The notes: a model not told the origin generated them from the letters alone. A stretch of 64,000 nt of DNA from Bibersteinia trehalosi (GCF_004346205.1 NZ_SMAM01000001.1:248001-312000), one strand, 5' to 3'. Shown: positions 49,976 to 60,420, numbered from the stretch's first letter. Program-made: numbers and translations.

Positions 49976-50602
49976 ATGGGTAGAAAACGCAGTGCAAGTT
50001 CCTCTCGTTGGCTTGCAGAACATTTTAAAGATCAGTTTGTACAAAAGGCACATAAGCAGAAATTGCGTTCTCGTGCTTATTTTAAATTAGATGAAATCCA
50101 GCAAACCGACCGTTTATTTAAACATGGAATGACAGTGGTCGATCTTGGTGCTGCACCGGGTGGGTGGTCACAATACGTAGTGACCCAGATTGGTAGTAAA
50201 GGACGTGTGATTGCTTGTGATATTCTAGACATGAATCCTATTGTTGGTGTTGATTTTCTTCAGGGCGATTTCCGTGAAGAGAGTGTATTAAATGCGCTTT
50301 TAGAACGAGTGGGTGAAGAAAAAGTCGATGTTGTCATGTCAGATATGGCACCCAACTTTAGTGGTATGCCATCAGTAGATATCCCGCGTGCAATGTATTT
50401 AGTTGAATTAGCACTAGATATGTGTCGTCAAGTGCTCGCTTCTAAAGGGAGTTTTGTCGTAAAGGTATTCCAAGGTGAAGGCTTTGATGAATATTTGCGG
50501 GAAATTCGCTCTCTATTTAGTAGTGTAAAAGTGCGCAAACCTGAAGCTTCACGCGATCGCTCACGTGAAGTTTATATTGTGGCGACAGGCTATAAAGGCT
50601 AG
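49976..50602 (+). CDS. rlmE: 23S rRNA (uridine-2552-2'-O)-methyltransferase
   Basis: Heat-shock-inducible FtsJ/RrmJ methylating U2552. 208 residues: [13 protein letters not shown] (catalytic Lys), [17 protein letters not shown] site, [13 protein letters not shown] (Asp), [11 protein letters not shown] (Lys). Followed 91 bases later by ftsH, the usual pair. Confidence 0.97.
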   Translation: MGRKRSASSSRWLAEHFKDQFVQKAHKQKLRSRAYFKLDEIQQTDRLFKHGMTVVDLGAAPGGWSQYVVTQIGSKGRVIACDILDMNPIVGVDFLQGDFREESVLNALLERVGEEKVDVVMSDMAPNFSGMPSVDIPRAMYLVELALDMCRQVLASKGSFVVKVFQGEGFDEYLREIRSLFSSVKVRKPEASRDRSREVYIVATGYKG

Positions 50603-50693
50603 TTGATAGTTTTTGCCGAATGCTATGAATATGGCAAACGATGGCAATTTATAGTACCCTTGCATAGATTTTTATTAAAAAAGAGGTAAACCC

Positions 50694-52607
50694 TTGAACG
50701 ACTTATTCAAAAATATCCTGCTGTGGGTAGTGATCGGCGTCGTGCTGATGACTTCTTTCCAAGGATTTAACGACACTTTCTCCAACACTAATAAAGTTGA
50801 ATATTCAGCATTTATTAACGATGTAAAAGAGAATCGTGTTAAAGCCGTCAATTTCAAAAATAATGACGAAGTGATTTCTGTCACCCGCAATAATGGCTCA
50901 GAATACCAAACAGTGATGCCAATTTATGATCGTGATTTACTTAATGATCTCCTTAATAAAAATGTCACTGTTGTTGGAGAACCTGCTGAGCGCCGTAGCT
51001 TACTCTCACAAATTTTGATTTCATGGTTTCCAATGCTGATGCTAATCGGCTTTTGGATGTTTTATATGCGTCAAATGCAAGGTGGTGGGCGTGGTGGTGC
51101 CATGGGTTTTGGTAAAAGTAAAGCTAAAATGCTTGCTCCAGACCAAGTTAAAACAAGCTTTGCAGATGTTGCCGGTTGCGATGAGGCCAAAGAGGAAGTT
51201 GCTGAAATTGTGGAATTTTTGCGAGATCCAAGCAAATTCCAAAAACTGGGCGGTAAAATTCCCAAAGGTGTGTTAATGGTTGGTCCACCAGGAACAGGGA
51301 AAACATTATTAGCAAAAGCGATCGCAGGGGAAGCGAAAGTACCATTCTTTACAATGGCAGGTTCAGATTTTGTAGAAATGTTTGTCGGCGTAGGTGCATC
51401 GCGTGTACGAGATCTCTTTGACCAAGCTAAGAAAAATGCCCCTTGTATCATTTTTATTGATGAAATTGATGCCGTTGGTCGCAAGCGTGGTGGCGCTGGT
51501 TTTAGCGGAGGACACGATGAACGTGAACAAACCCTCAATCAGATGCTAGTTGAAATGGATGGTTTTGAAGGCTCAGAGGGGATTATCATCATTGCTGCGA
51601 CTAACCGTGCAGATGTTTTGGATAACGCTTTAACTCGTCCAGGGCGTTTTGACCGTCAAGTCACAGTTGATTTACCAAATGTAAAAGGACGTGAACAAAT
51701 TTTGCAAGTTCACATGAAAAAAGTACCGCTTGCACCTGATGTTGATCCTATGCTGGTTGCTCGTGGAACACCAGGATACTCTGGTGCACAACTAGCTAAC
51801 TTAGTGAATGAAGCGGCGTTATTCGCAGCAAGAGCGAATCAGAAAGTCGTTACCATGAATGATTTTGAAAAGGCTCGCGATAAAATCAATATGGGGCCAG
51901 AACGCCGTTCTAATACCATGACCGAACGCGAGATTGAAAATACGGCATACCACGAAGCAGGACACGTAATTGTGGGTTATTTGATGCCTGAACACGATCC
52001 TCTTAATAAAGTAACGATTGTTCCGCGTGGTCAAGCATTAGGCTTCGCTCAATTCTTACCGGAAGGTGACCGTGTTAGCGAAACCTTTACTAAGCTGGAA
52101 AGCCAACTTTCCACCTTATTTGCAGGGCGTATCGCGGAAGGGCTTATTTTTGGCGAAGATAAAATCACGACAGGAGCGTCATCTGATATTCACCGAGCAA
52201 CTCAAATTGCACGCGCAATGGTTACTCAGTGGGGCTTCTCGAAAGAGCTTGGACCATTATTTTATCAAAATGAAGATGGCATGGGCGCAATTAAAGGCGT
52301 ATCTGAAGATAGCCAAAAATTAATCGACCAAGAAATGCGAAAAATTATTGACCGTAATTATGCTCGTGCAAAACAAACTTTAGAGGATAATATTGATATT
52401 TTGCACGCAATGAAGGCTGCGTTAATCAAGTATGAAACTCTTGATCGTAAACAAATTGATGATTTGATGGCCCGCCGACCTGTTGGTGATCCAGCGGGTT
52501 GGAATGATAAAGGTGATAATAATCCACCACCATTAGATACAACTAAAATGGAAGATGAACCGAAAACAGCTGATGATTTCGACAATCTGACCAATCCTGG
52601 CCATTAA
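50694..52607 (+). CDS. ftsH: ATP-dependent zinc metalloprotease FtsH
   Basis: Membrane AAA+ protease that degrades LpxC, sigma-32 and damaged membrane proteins. 637 residues. Start is a TTG behind AAGAGG; no ATG or GTG nearby fits. Two N-terminal membrane helices; Walker [19 protein letters not shown], Walker [16 protein letters not shown] region, zinc site HEAGH and the distal Asp. C-terminus acidic/polar tail. Confidence 0.97.
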   Translation: MNDLFKNILLWVVIGVVLMTSFQGFNDTFSNTNKVEYSAFINDVKENRVKAVNFKNNDEVISVTRNNGSEYQTVMPIYDRDLLNDLLNKNVTVVGEPAERRSLLSQILISWFPMLMLIGFWMFYMRQMQGGGRGGAMGFGKSKAKMLAPDQVKTSFADVAGCDEAKEEVAEIVEFLRDPSKFQKLGGKIPKGVLMVGPPGTGKTLLAKAIAGEAKVPFFTMAGSDFVEMFVGVGASRVRDLFDQAKKNAPCIIFIDEIDAVGRKRGGAGFSGGHDEREQTLNQMLVEMDGFEGSEGIIIIAATNRADVLDNALTRPGRFDRQVTVDLPNVKGREQILQVHMKKVPLAPDVDPMLVARGTPGYSGAQLANLVNEAALFAARANQKVVTMNDFEKARDKINMGPERRSNTMTEREIENTAYHEAGHVIVGYLMPEHDPLNKVTIVPRGQALGFAQFLPEGDRVSETFTKLESQLSTLFAGRIAEGLIFGEDKITTGASSDIHRATQIARAMVTQWGFSKELGPLFYQNEDGMGAIKGVSEDSQKLIDQEMRKIIDRNYARAKQTLEDNIDILHAMKAALIKYETLDRKQIDDLMARRPVGDPAGWNDKGDNNPPPLDTTKMEDEPKTADDFDNLTNPGH

Positions 52608-52625
52608 CATATAACGTAGTTAAAA

Positions 52626-52657
52626 GCCGAGAGTGTAAACACATTCTCGGTTTTTTT
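52626..52657 (+). terminator. ftsH terminator
   Basis: CCGAGA / TCTCGG stem with a 12-base loop followed by seven T residues; folP, which often follows ftsH, is not here. Confidence 0.85.
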
Positions 52658-52697
52658 ATTTAAGCGCTATACAATAATTGTGCAATCGACTTTACAT

Positions 52698-52715
52698 TGT
52701 AAAAAATAAATTACA
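52698..52715 (+). promoter_or_regulatory. Candidate TyrR box upstream of tyrP
   Basis: TGTAAA-N6-ATTACA agrees with the TyrR consensus TGTAAA-N6-TTTACA at 11 of 12 fixed positions. It stands 58 bases before the ATG of a tyrosine transporter, a known TyrR target in enterobacteria. A TAGAAT near 52735 could be the -10. Confidence 0.55.
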
Positions 52716-52773
52716 ACTTAATTTGCAGTTCTGATAGAATGCTTCCACTGTTTTTTAATTAGGAAATTTCACC

Positions 52774-53982
52774 ATGCAAAATAAAACGTTGGGTAGTACC
52801 TTAATTGTTGCAGGGACTACGATTGGGGCAGGAATGTTAGCTATGCCACTTACCTCTGCTGAAATGGGCTTTGGTATGACATTAACATTATTGATTGTTC
52901 TTTGGTTATTGCTTTCATATAGCGCATTATTATTTGTTGAGCTTTATCAACGTGCTCCCGCTACTGATTCGGGTATTGCAACACTCGCAGAAGAATATTT
53001 TGGTATCGCAGGGCGCGTACTGGCTACCTTGTCGCTGGTTATTTTTATGTACGCAATTTTAACCGTCTATTCTCTTGGCGGTGGAAATCTACTTGCACCA
53101 TTCCTTGAGTTTGCTGGTGAAAATGCCGAAAAAATTGCAATTATTGGCTTTGTAACCGTCTTTGCTATTGCAGTGACAGTCGGCACTGGCGCAGTAGATG
53201 GTGTTACACGTTTACTCTTTATCGGTAAGTTAATTGCATTTGCTCTAGTATTATTCACGATGCTGCCAAAAGTCACCCTTGAAAATTTAGGTGCAATGCC
53301 GTTACATCACTTTTTAATTATTTCGGCTAGTCCTGTTTTCTTTACCTCTTTCGGCTTCCATGTCGCGATTCCAAGCATCAATAAATATTTAGATGGCGAT
53401 GTTCGCCGCTTACGCTTTGCAATCATTGCAGGTACAGCCATTCCATTAGTTGCTTATATTTTATGGCAAATGGCAACTCACGGAGTCTTTAGCCAAATGC
53501 AATTTGTTGAAATTATCCGCAAAGATCCAACACTAAATGGCTTAGTAGAAGCAACATTCCAAGCAACGGGCAGCAGTTTTATTAGTGGTTCCGTACGTAT
53601 TTTCTCTGCACTTGCGTTAATTACCTCATTCTTAGGGGTTTCGCTTTCGCTTTTTGATTGCTTAGATGATTTATTAAAACGCGTAAATGTGAAAGCAAAT
53701 CGCATTGTATTAGGCCTATTAACATTCGTGCCAGTACTTGCATTTGCCTTGTTCTATCGCGATTTCTTAGCTGTATTAAGCTATGCTGGTCAAATGTTTA
53801 CTTTCTACGGATTAGTATTGCCTGTTGCAATGGTATGGGTAGCAAGAAAACGTTATCCGGATATGCCATACCGTGTTGCAGGAGGCTCAATTGCACTGAT
53901 TCTTGCGCTCGTCTTAGGCTTAATTATTATCAATGTACCATTCTTAATTGAGGCGGGATTATTACCTAAAGTCGTGGGTTAA
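52774..53982 (+). CDS. tyrP: Tyrosine/aromatic amino acid permease
   Basis: Inner-membrane proton symporter of the HAAAP family. 402 residues, eleven hydrophobic helices. N-terminal TLGSTLIVAGTTIGAGMLAMPLTSA and FTSFGFHVAIPSINKYLDGDVRRLR are family hallmarks; closest in type to TyrP. Has its own promoter region with a TyrR-like box, and ends in a hairpin made from two uptake sequences. Confidence 0.93.
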   Translation: MQNKTLGSTLIVAGTTIGAGMLAMPLTSAEMGFGMTLTLLIVLWLLLSYSALLFVELYQRAPATDSGIATLAEEYFGIAGRVLATLSLVIFMYAILTVYSLGGGNLLAPFLEFAGENAEKIAIIGFVTVFAIAVTVGTGAVDGVTRLLFIGKLIAFALVLFTMLPKVTLENLGAMPLHHFLIISASPVFFTSFGFHVAIPSINKYLDGDVRRLRFAIIAGTAIPLVAYILWQMATHGVFSQMQFVEIIRKDPTLNGLVEATFQATGSSFISGSVRIFSALALITSFLGVSLSLFDCLDDLLKRVNVKANRIVLGLLTFVPVLAFALFYRDFLAVLSYAGQMFTFYGLVLPVAMVWVARKRYPDMPYRVAGGSIALILALVLGLIIINVPFLIEAGLLPKVVG

Positions 53983-53998
53983 TAGTCGTAAAGATAGC

Positions 53999-54040
53999 AA
54001 GCGGTCGAATTTGCAAAAAAATCTGCAAAATCGACCGCTT
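53999..54040. terminator. Uptake-sequence inverted pair after tyrP
   Basis: AAGCGGTCGA and TCGACCGCTT pair, with inner TTGCA/TGCAA, into a long stem. Two uptake-type cores (one-base variants of ACAAGCGGT) act here as a probable terminator. Confidence 0.75.
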
Positions 54041-54137
54041 TGCTTTAGCATCTGCTAATAATTCAAATAAAGCCTTAGACCAAGTTGTTGGAACAAGCTA
54101 CAATAGTATTAGTACAAATCTCTGAAAAGGTGTTGTT

Positions 54138-54620
54138 ATGGAAAATAAAAAACTACCGAAAGCATTAGATGCTATCGATCTCAAAATCCTAAGTGAATTA
54201 CAACGTAACGGTAAAATCTCAAATATCGAACTTTCTAAACGTGTGGGATTATCGCCAACACCTTGCTTAGAAAGAGTGAAGCGCTTAGAAAAACAAAATG
54301 TCATCATGGGGTATCGGGCGTTATTAAATCCAGAGTTACTAGATGCACCATTACTTGTTATTGTTGAAATTACGTTGGTCAGAGGCAAACCCGATGTATT
54401 TGAAGAGTTCAACCGTGCAGTACAACAACTTGATGAAATTCAAGAATGCCATCTTGTTTCAGGAGATTTCGACTATTTACTTAAAACACGTGTAGCCGAT
54501 ATGTCTGCATATCGGAAGCTACTAGGAACAACACTGCTACGCTTGCCGGGAGTAAATGACACCCGTACCTATGTGGTAATGGAAGAAGTAAAACAGACCA
54601 ACTATTTGCTATTAAAATAA
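54138..54620 (+). CDS. lrp: Leucine-responsive regulatory protein
   Basis: Global feast/famine regulator. 160 residues: N-terminal helix-turn-helix (LDAIDLKILSELQRNGKISNIELSKRVGLSPTPCLERVKRLE), then a ligand-binding RAM/ACT-like domain with the GDFDYLLKTRVADMSAYRKLL stretch. ATG behind AAGGTG. Nine bases separate it from ftsK, which follows in many gammaproteobacteria. Confidence 0.97.
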   Translation: MENKKLPKALDAIDLKILSELQRNGKISNIELSKRVGLSPTPCLERVKRLEKQNVIMGYRALLNPELLDAPLLVIVEITLVRGKPDVFEEFNRAVQQLDEIQECHLVSGDFDYLLKTRVADMSAYRKLLGTTLLRLPGVNDTRTYVVMEEVKQTNYLLLK

Positions 54621-54629
54621 GGATAAGTC

Positions 54630-57461
54630 GTGTTAAAAGGACAAGAAAATTTAATCAAACTCGCCCTTTTTCTAACCATTGCATTTGGCATCTATTTAAT
54701 TATCGCATGGGCGAGCTATAGTCCACTTGATAATGCATGGTCGGTTGCCAGCAGTGCCACACATACTGTGTTAAATAAAACCGGTATCTTAGGGGCTTGG
54801 CTGACCGATTTGCTATTGGCAATGTTTGGTAAAGTCGCCGTTATTGCGCCACTGGTACTCAGTTTTAGCGCTGCTTATGCGCTTGTTTTAGGGTTAAGCC
54901 CACAATTAACTTGGAAATCCATTAGCTTATGGCTTGCCAGCTTTAGTTTACTAATGATTGGGTTAAGCGCTTTAGCACATGTTATTTTACCTAATTCAGC
55001 CTATTATTTATCTGGTGGTTTTATTGGTGGTCTATTAGAGCAAGGACTTGGCAATGGCTTTGGTCAATTTGCCGTGCTATTTCTAGGTATGCTTTTTACC
55101 TCTATCGGCTTTTATTTTTGCTCTGGGCAGGTGCTATTACAACTTGCTAGCCGCTTATACGAATGGATCTTAAATGACAAAGAGAGTAAAACCGAGGAAA
55201 CGGTTTCATCTTCCTCTGAACAAGCGGTTGAAAATGGCGAAAATCTTGCAAAGCCCTCAGAATCAGTCGCAGAGTTAGCAGCCTCTAATATTGATAAAGA
55301 AAGAGAAGAAAATGCAACGAATAACGTAGAAAACCAGCAACTGACAGATATCTCTCACTTCGTGCGCCCTAAAATTAGCGGCTTAAAATCATCAGTAGTC
55401 CCCGCACAAATCAACGATGATAGCCTAACAGATATTACCCAGTTTGATACAAACCGTGCGCAAGATTTACCAAAAGTAAATGTAGAAATGGGAGAAGATG
55501 ATGCAATTTTCACACACAGTGTAGAAAATAGGAATGATGAAATAGATGCAGATCTCGCATTCGAATCGGTCATCATGCCAACAATTCGCCTAAATTCACA
55601 GCAAAATCAGCCAGTAGCAGCGGCAGAAGAGGCGGAAAAGATAACAAAACCACAATCACTAGAAGAAGCAAACCTGCAGGTGAATGTTCCTGTAGAGATG
55701 TTTGCAACACCTGAAGTTGTGGAAGAACCCGAATTCATGCAGCCAATCCCCAAAGTGCATGTTCGCCCATTAGAAGAACAAACGACAGATGAACGCATTG
55801 CAATTTTACGCGAAGTTGCGCAAAACGATGAAGAAGAATGGCAAGAGAAATTACCCCAAGTAAAGCCATTTGCTGCAGAAGCTGAGAAATTGATTGAAAC
55901 AGCTAACAAATCCAGCTATCCAAATGGAGGATACGGGACAAGTTTAGTACACCCATTATTGCAGAAAAAACAGAATACGCAAAAACCCACCACACCATTA
56001 CCGACATTAGATTTGCTCACCGCACACCCTGCAGAAAAACAGCAGATTACCGAACAAGAAATTCGTGAAATGTCGCAACGCATTGAACAAGAATTAGCAA
56101 ATTTCCGAGTCAAAGCCACAGTAGAAGATGTGCTAGTAGGCCCTGTTGTTACTCGCTATGAAATTCAACCAGCGGCAGGCACGATTGCGGCAAAAATCAC
56201 ACGTTTAGAAAATGATCTTGCCCGAGCCTTAATGTTTAGTGCTATCCGCATTACCGAAAAGGTTGCTGGTAAGCCTTATATGGGCATTGAAGCGCCAAAC
56301 CGTCATCGTGAAACAGTCTGGTTACGCGAAGTCTTAGATAGTGAAGAATTCCGCAATAGCCGTTTTACCTTACCAATGGCATTGGGTAAAGATATTAGTG
56401 GTAAACCTGTGGTTGTTGATATGGCAAAAATGCCACACTTGCTCGTAGCAGGGCAAACAGGTGGTGGTAAATCTGTAGGCGTAAATACAATGATCTTGAG
56501 TTTATTGTTTAAACTCTCTCCTGATCAAGTACGTTTCATTATGATAGATCCAAAAGTGGTTGAACTTTCTATTTATAACGATATTCCACACTTGCTTACG
56601 CCTGTTGTAACAGATATGAAAAAAGCCGAGAATGCGTTGCGTTGGGCTGTGGAAGAAATGGAACGTCGTTATCTACTTTTAAGTAGTTTAAGTGTACGTA
56701 ATATTGAAGGCTATAATGAAAAAATTCGCCAAGCAGATGAAGAGTATGGTTATCCTATTCCAAATCCATTATGGAAACCTGGTGATACCATGGATGCGCT
56801 ACCACCACCGCTTGAGAAAATGAGCTATATTGTGCTAGTTGTTGATGAGTTTGCCGATTTAATGATGTCCGCGGGCAAGCAAGTTGAAGATCATATTATG
56901 CGTATTGCCCAAAAAGCCCGTGCAGTGGGGATTCATTTAATCCTCGCGACTCAACGACCATCAACCGATGTCATTACAGGTGTGATTAAAGCAAACATTC
57001 CAAGCCGTATTGCTTTTACAGTGGCAAGCCAAATTGACTCCCGTACAATCCTCGATGCAGGAGGTGCGGAAAGTTTACTCGGACGGGGCGATATGCTTTA
57101 TTCTGCCTCTGGTAGCCCTGAAATTATGCGTGTTCACGGGGCATTTATGACCGATGATGAAGTGCAACGTGTGGCGGATAACTGGCGAGCAAGAGGTAAA
57201 CCTGATTATATCGAAAGCATTGTTGCCTCTAGAGATGAGGGCGAGAGTAGCGGAGAACGAAACGGAAATGATGAGGTCGATCCACTATTTGATGAGATCG
57301 CTCAGTTTATGATTGACGGAGGAGCAACCTCAATTAGCGGTATCCAACGTCGTTTCTCACTAGGCTTTAACCGTGCGGCACGCATTATCGACCAGCTTGA
57401 AGAGCAGGGCATTCTCTCTGCACCTGATAGCCGAGGTAAGCGAGAAGTATTGGCGAGATAA
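54630..57461 (+). CDS. ftsK: DNA translocase FtsK
   Basis: Septal DNA pump that segregates chromosome termini and activates XerCD at dif. 943 residues, GTG start behind AAGGATAAGTC. N-terminal four or five membrane helices (1-170), an acidic, Glu/Val-rich linker (about 190-430), motor domain with Walker A GQTGGGKSVGVNTMI and Walker B IVLVVDEFADLMM, and a winged-helix gamma domain binding KOPS (DPLFDEIAQFMIDGGATSISGIQRRFSLGFNRAARI). The linker is short next to the 1329-residue E. coli protein. Confidence 0.97.
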   Translation: MLKGQENLIKLALFLTIAFGIYLIIAWASYSPLDNAWSVASSATHTVLNKTGILGAWLTDLLLAMFGKVAVIAPLVLSFSAAYALVLGLSPQLTWKSISLWLASFSLLMIGLSALAHVILPNSAYYLSGGFIGGLLEQGLGNGFGQFAVLFLGMLFTSIGFYFCSGQVLLQLASRLYEWILNDKESKTEETVSSSSEQAVENGENLAKPSESVAELAASNIDKEREENATNNVENQQLTDISHFVRPKISGLKSSVVPAQINDDSLTDITQFDTNRAQDLPKVNVEMGEDDAIFTHSVENRNDEIDADLAFESVIMPTIRLNSQQNQPVAAAEEAEKITKPQSLEEANLQVNVPVEMFATPEVVEEPEFMQPIPKVHVRPLEEQTTDERIAILREVAQNDEEEWQEKLPQVKPFAAEAEKLIETANKSSYPNGGYGTSLVHPLLQKKQNTQKPTTPLPTLDLLTAHPAEKQQITEQEIREMSQRIEQELANFRVKATVEDVLVGPVVTRYEIQPAAGTIAAKITRLENDLARALMFSAIRITEKVAGKPYMGIEAPNRHRETVWLREVLDSEEFRNSRFTLPMALGKDISGKPVVVDMAKMPHLLVAGQTGGGKSVGVNTMILSLLFKLSPDQVRFIMIDPKVVELSIYNDIPHLLTPVVTDMKKAENALRWAVEEMERRYLLLSSLSVRNIEGYNEKIRQADEEYGYPIPNPLWKPGDTMDALPPPLEKMSYIVLVVDEFADLMMSAGKQVEDHIMRIAQKARAVGIHLILATQRPSTDVITGVIKANIPSRIAFTVASQIDSRTILDAGGAESLLGRGDMLYSASGSPEIMRVHGAFMTDDEVQRVADNWRARGKPDYIESIVASRDEGESSGERNGNDEVDPLFDEIAQFMIDGGATSISGIQRRFSLGFNRAARIIDQLEEQGILSAPDSRGKREVLAR

Positions 57462-57467
57462 TCTCAA

Positions 57468-57476
57468 ACAAGCGGT
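57468..57476 (+). repeat. Apl-type DNA uptake sequence
   Basis: ACAAGCGGTTAATTTT...TTTTGCAAAA, full extended form in the ftsK-ypfJ gap. Confidence 0.85.
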
Positions 57477-57513
57477 TAATTTTTTCTAAAATTTTGCAAA
57501 AAGGATACAAATT

Positions 57514-58371
57514 ATGCGTTTAGATGGACAAAGAGAAAGTCAAAATGTGATCGATCGTCGTAAAAGCCGTGGTTGTGGAATGCTAACTTCAGGACGAAAA
57601 AAAGGGGGCATTCTCAGTTTGCTCATTGTTTTAGTTGGAGCGTATTATGGTGTAGATTTATCGGGTATTGTGGGCTTAGGTAATGACATTAGCTATCAAC
57701 AATCAGCCAGCTCACGTTTATCGCAGGTAGAAGAGGATCATTTAGCAAAATTATCAAAACAAGTCTTGGGTAATATGGAAGATACGTGGGGTAATTATTT
57801 CCGTCAAAATGGAATGAGTTATCGTCAGCCTAAGCTGGTTCTTTATACTGGGGTTGAGGCAACAGGGTGTGGAACAGGGCAAGCTGCAATGGGGCCATTT
57901 TACTGTCCTGCAGATGAACGGATCTATATCGATCTTTCCTTCTATGATGATATGCGTTCAAAAATGCGTGCCGGTGGTGATTTTGCGTTTTCATATGTGA
58001 TTGCTCATGAAGTGGGGCACCATATCCAAAATCAATTAGGGATTTCACAACAAACTCAACAAGCACAACGTAACGCCAGAAGCAAAGCAGAGGCGAACAA
58101 AATATCCGTGATGGTAGAGCTGCAAGCAGACTGTTTTGCCGGCGTATGGGGGCATCAGATTCAGAAAGAGGGCAGATTAGATGAAGGTGATGTAGAAGAA
58201 GCCTTCGCTGCGGCTCAAGCCGTTGGCGATGACCGTTTACAGCAACAAAGTACAGGGAGAATTATTCCTGATAGCTTTACGCACGGCTCATCCAAACAAC
58301 GATTAGAATGGTTCAGAAAAGGCTTATATTCTGGTAACCCGAGCGTCTGCAATACCTTTGCTGCTTACTAA
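57514..58371 (+). CDS. ypfJ: YpfJ-type neutral zinc metallopeptidase
   Basis: 285 residues, predicted membrane-anchored protease: short basic N-terminus, one hydrophobic segment at about 30-50 ([21 protein letters not shown]), then a domain with the zinc motif [25 protein letters not shown] as a third ligand region, and a conserved [25 protein letters not shown] stretch. Family (DUF2342/YpfJ, KPN_02809) has no clear physiological role. Placed after ftsK where lolA stands in many relatives. Confidence 0.9.
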   Translation: MRLDGQRESQNVIDRRKSRGCGMLTSGRKKGGILSLLIVLVGAYYGVDLSGIVGLGNDISYQQSASSRLSQVEEDHLAKLSKQVLGNMEDTWGNYFRQNGMSYRQPKLVLYTGVEATGCGTGQAAMGPFYCPADERIYIDLSFYDDMRSKMRAGGDFAFSYVIAHEVGHHIQNQLGISQQTQQAQRNARSKAEANKISVMVELQADCFAGVWGHQIQKEGRLDEGDVEEAFAAAQAVGDDRLQQQSTGRIIPDSFTHGSSKQRLEWFRKGLYSGNPSVCNTFAAY

Positions 58372-58390
58372 AACTTCACTCAAACCGTTT

Positions 58391-58453
58391 GTACTACTTT
58401 AGTAGTGCGAACTGTTTGACATCCATTAGAAATTCTTATAGCTTAACTAGCAC
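58391..58453 (+). promoter_or_regulatory. aroG promoter with TrpR-like sites
   Basis: TTGACA (58416-58421) and TATAGC (58437-58442), 15-base spacer, form a promoter. A palindrome GTACTAC-TTTA-GTAGTGC (58391-58408) keeps the outer bases of the aroH trp operator, and TTAACTAGCAC (58443-58453) matches a TrpR half-operator (complement GTGCTAGTTAA) across the predicted start. Control by tryptophan is plausible for a DAHP synthase. Confidence 0.5.
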
Positions 58454-58487
58454 TATTTAGATTACCTAACAATAAGAGAGCAACACA

Positions 58488-59561
58488 ATGTACAAAAGCA
58501 AAAATGATGATTTACGCATTAGCAAGATTGAAGAATTACTTCCTCCTGTCGCGTTATTAGAGCGCTTCCCCGTGAGCGACATTGCGGCACAAACTGTCGC
58601 AGATACACGCAATGCTATTCACAATATCTTACACGGCAAAGATGAGCGTTTATTGGTCGTAATTGGACCTTGTTCTATTCATGATCCTAAAGCAGCTTTA
58701 GAATATGCACATAAAATTAAAGCGATGCGTAACCTGTCTAAAATCAATCAAAACTTAGAAGTAGTGATGCGTGTTTATTTTGAAAAGCCGCGTACTACCG
58801 TTGGTTGGAAAGGGTTAATCAACGATCCTTATTTAAACGAAACCTATGCTTTAAATGATGGTTTACGTATTGCTCGCAAAGTGCTTTCAGATATTAATGA
58901 TTTAGGCGTTCCTGCTGCCGGTGAGTTTTTAGATATGATTACCCCACAATATATGGCAGATTTTATGAGTTGGGGAGCGATTGGAGCAAGAACGACAGAA
59001 TCACAAGTTCACCGTGAATTAGCTTCTGGCTTATCTTGTGCGGTAGGCTTTAAAAATGCTACTAATGGTGGCGTAAAAATTGCGTTAGATGCCATTGGTG
59101 CAGCAGAAGCGCCACACCATTTCTTATCTGTAACTAAATTTGGACATTCTGCGATTGTATCAACCGCAGGAAATCCAGACTGCCACATTATTTTACGTGG
59201 TGGTGACAACGGTACAAACTATGATGAAGAAAGTGTGAAAAAAGTATGTGCGGACATCAAAAAATCAGGTCGTCGCCCACACGTGATGATTGACTTCAGC
59301 CACGCCAATAGCCAAAAACAGTACAAGCGTCAATTAGACGTATGCCACGACGTTGCTGCTCAAATTGCAAACGGATCACACTTGATCTCGGGGGTAATGA
59401 TTGAAAGCCACTTAGTTGAAGGCAGACAAGATTTAGAAGAAGGTAAAATCCTAACCTACGGGCAAAGTATTACCGACAGCTGTATCGGTTGGGAAGACAG
59501 TGAAAAAGTGCTATTTGAACTCGCTGAAGCGGTGGAAAAACGCAGAAATTCTGCAAAATAA
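58488..59561 (+). CDS. aroG: 3-deoxy-7-phosphoheptulonate synthase (AroG type)
   Basis: First step of the shikimate pathway. 357 residues, class I alpha DAHP synthase; N-terminal NDDLRISKIEELLPPVALLERFP, LLVVIGPCSIHDPKAALEYA, FEKPRTTVGWKGLINDP, GARTTESQVHRELASGLSC and VMIDFSHANSQKQYKRQ are shared with E. coli AroG. Likely feedback-inhibited; isozyme specificity cannot be read with certainty. Monocistronic with own promoter. Confidence 0.94.
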   Translation: MYKSKNDDLRISKIEELLPPVALLERFPVSDIAAQTVADTRNAIHNILHGKDERLLVVIGPCSIHDPKAALEYAHKIKAMRNLSKINQNLEVVMRVYFEKPRTTVGWKGLINDPYLNETYALNDGLRIARKVLSDINDLGVPAAGEFLDMITPQYMADFMSWGAIGARTTESQVHRELASGLSCAVGFKNATNGGVKIALDAIGAAEAPHHFLSVTKFGHSAIVSTAGNPDCHIILRGGDNGTNYDEESVKKVCADIKKSGRRPHVMIDFSHANSQKQYKRQLDVCHDVAAQIANGSHLISGVMIESHLVEGRQDLEEGKILTYGQSITDSCIGWEDSEKVLFELAEAVEKRRNSAK

Positions 59562-59651
59562 AGTGTTAAAATATTGGGATTGCATTTTCCCTAAAACAAA
59601 AATCGTATCAAAGGCGGAGGTAATCTGCCCTATAAAACGATTAACGAAACC

Positions 59652-59674
59652 GTAGGGGCGAATCATATTCGCCC
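59652..59674. repeat. GTAGGGG-type palindrome (sixth copy)
   Basis: GTAGGGGCGAAT-cat-ATTCGCCC: same tail and architecture as the copies between moaC and moaA, with another pair of complementary arms. It lies in the aroG-tsaB gap. Confidence 0.75.
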
Positions 59675-59702
59675 TTAGTTTATTTAAATTAGAAGATGAA
59701 AG

Positions 59703-60395
59703 ATGAAACCAACCATTCTCGCTCTAGACACTGCAACTGAAGCCTGTTCTGTTGCATTACAATATCAAAACCAAATTACTCACACAGACGAACTCAGCCC
59801 AAGAACCCACACGCAACGTATTTTACCGATGGTTGATGAGCTACTCAAAACTCAACATATCAGCCTGAAAAATGTAGATTATCTTGCTTTTGGACGTGGA
59901 CCAGGCAGTTTCACTGGCGTGCGTGTTGGTGTGGGCATTGCACAAGGTTTGGCACTCGGGGCAGAATTACCTGTTGTTGCGGTCTCTAATCTTATGACCA
60001 TGGCAGAGCAGGCTTATCAACAATTAGGGGTAAAAGAAGTTGTTGCGCTGATTGATGCAAGAATGAATGAAGTCTATTTTGCTCAATTTTCAAGAGATGA
60101 TAATGGCTGGCATGAAATTATCACAGAACAAGTTTGCTCCCCAGAAAAAGCGATTGAACAGATCCAACAAGATCGCAAACCAACTATTGTCGGTACAGGT
60201 TGGTCGGCTTATCCGCAATTTGCCCAAGCGAATCTAGCTGTTTCAGTGAGTGAAATCACTTTGCCATCCGCTCGTTTTATGTTGCCACTGGCAGAATTAG
60301 CAATCAAAGTAGGCAATACGCAGTCAGCGTTAGATATTGAGCCTATTTACCTGCGGAATGAAGTTACTTGGCAGAAATTACCACACAAGCGGTAG
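59703..60395 (+). CDS. tsaB: tRNA threonylcarbamoyladenosine biosynthesis protein TsaB
   Basis: Partner of TsaD and TsaE for t6A37 in tRNAs. 230 residues, ASKHA fold without full metal site: ILALDTATEACSVAL at the start, DYLAFGRGPGSFTGVRVGVGIAQGLALG, and VALIDARMNEVYFA. ATG behind GAAGATGAAAG. Ends at an uptake sequence and a terminator shared with lysC. Confidence 0.95.
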   Translation: MKPTILALDTATEACSVALQYQNQITHTDELSPRTHTQRILPMVDELLKTQHISLKNVDYLAFGRGPGSFTGVRVGVGIAQGLALGAELPVVAVSNLMTMAEQAYQQLGVKEVVALIDARMNEVYFAQFSRDDNGWHEIITEQVCSPEKAIEQIQQDRKPTIVGTGWSAYPQFAQANLAVSVSEITLPSARFMLPLAELAIKVGNTQSALDIEPIYLRNEVTWQKLPHKR

Positions 60396-60420
60396 AATTT
60401 ACTGGAAAAAGTGCAAAAAG

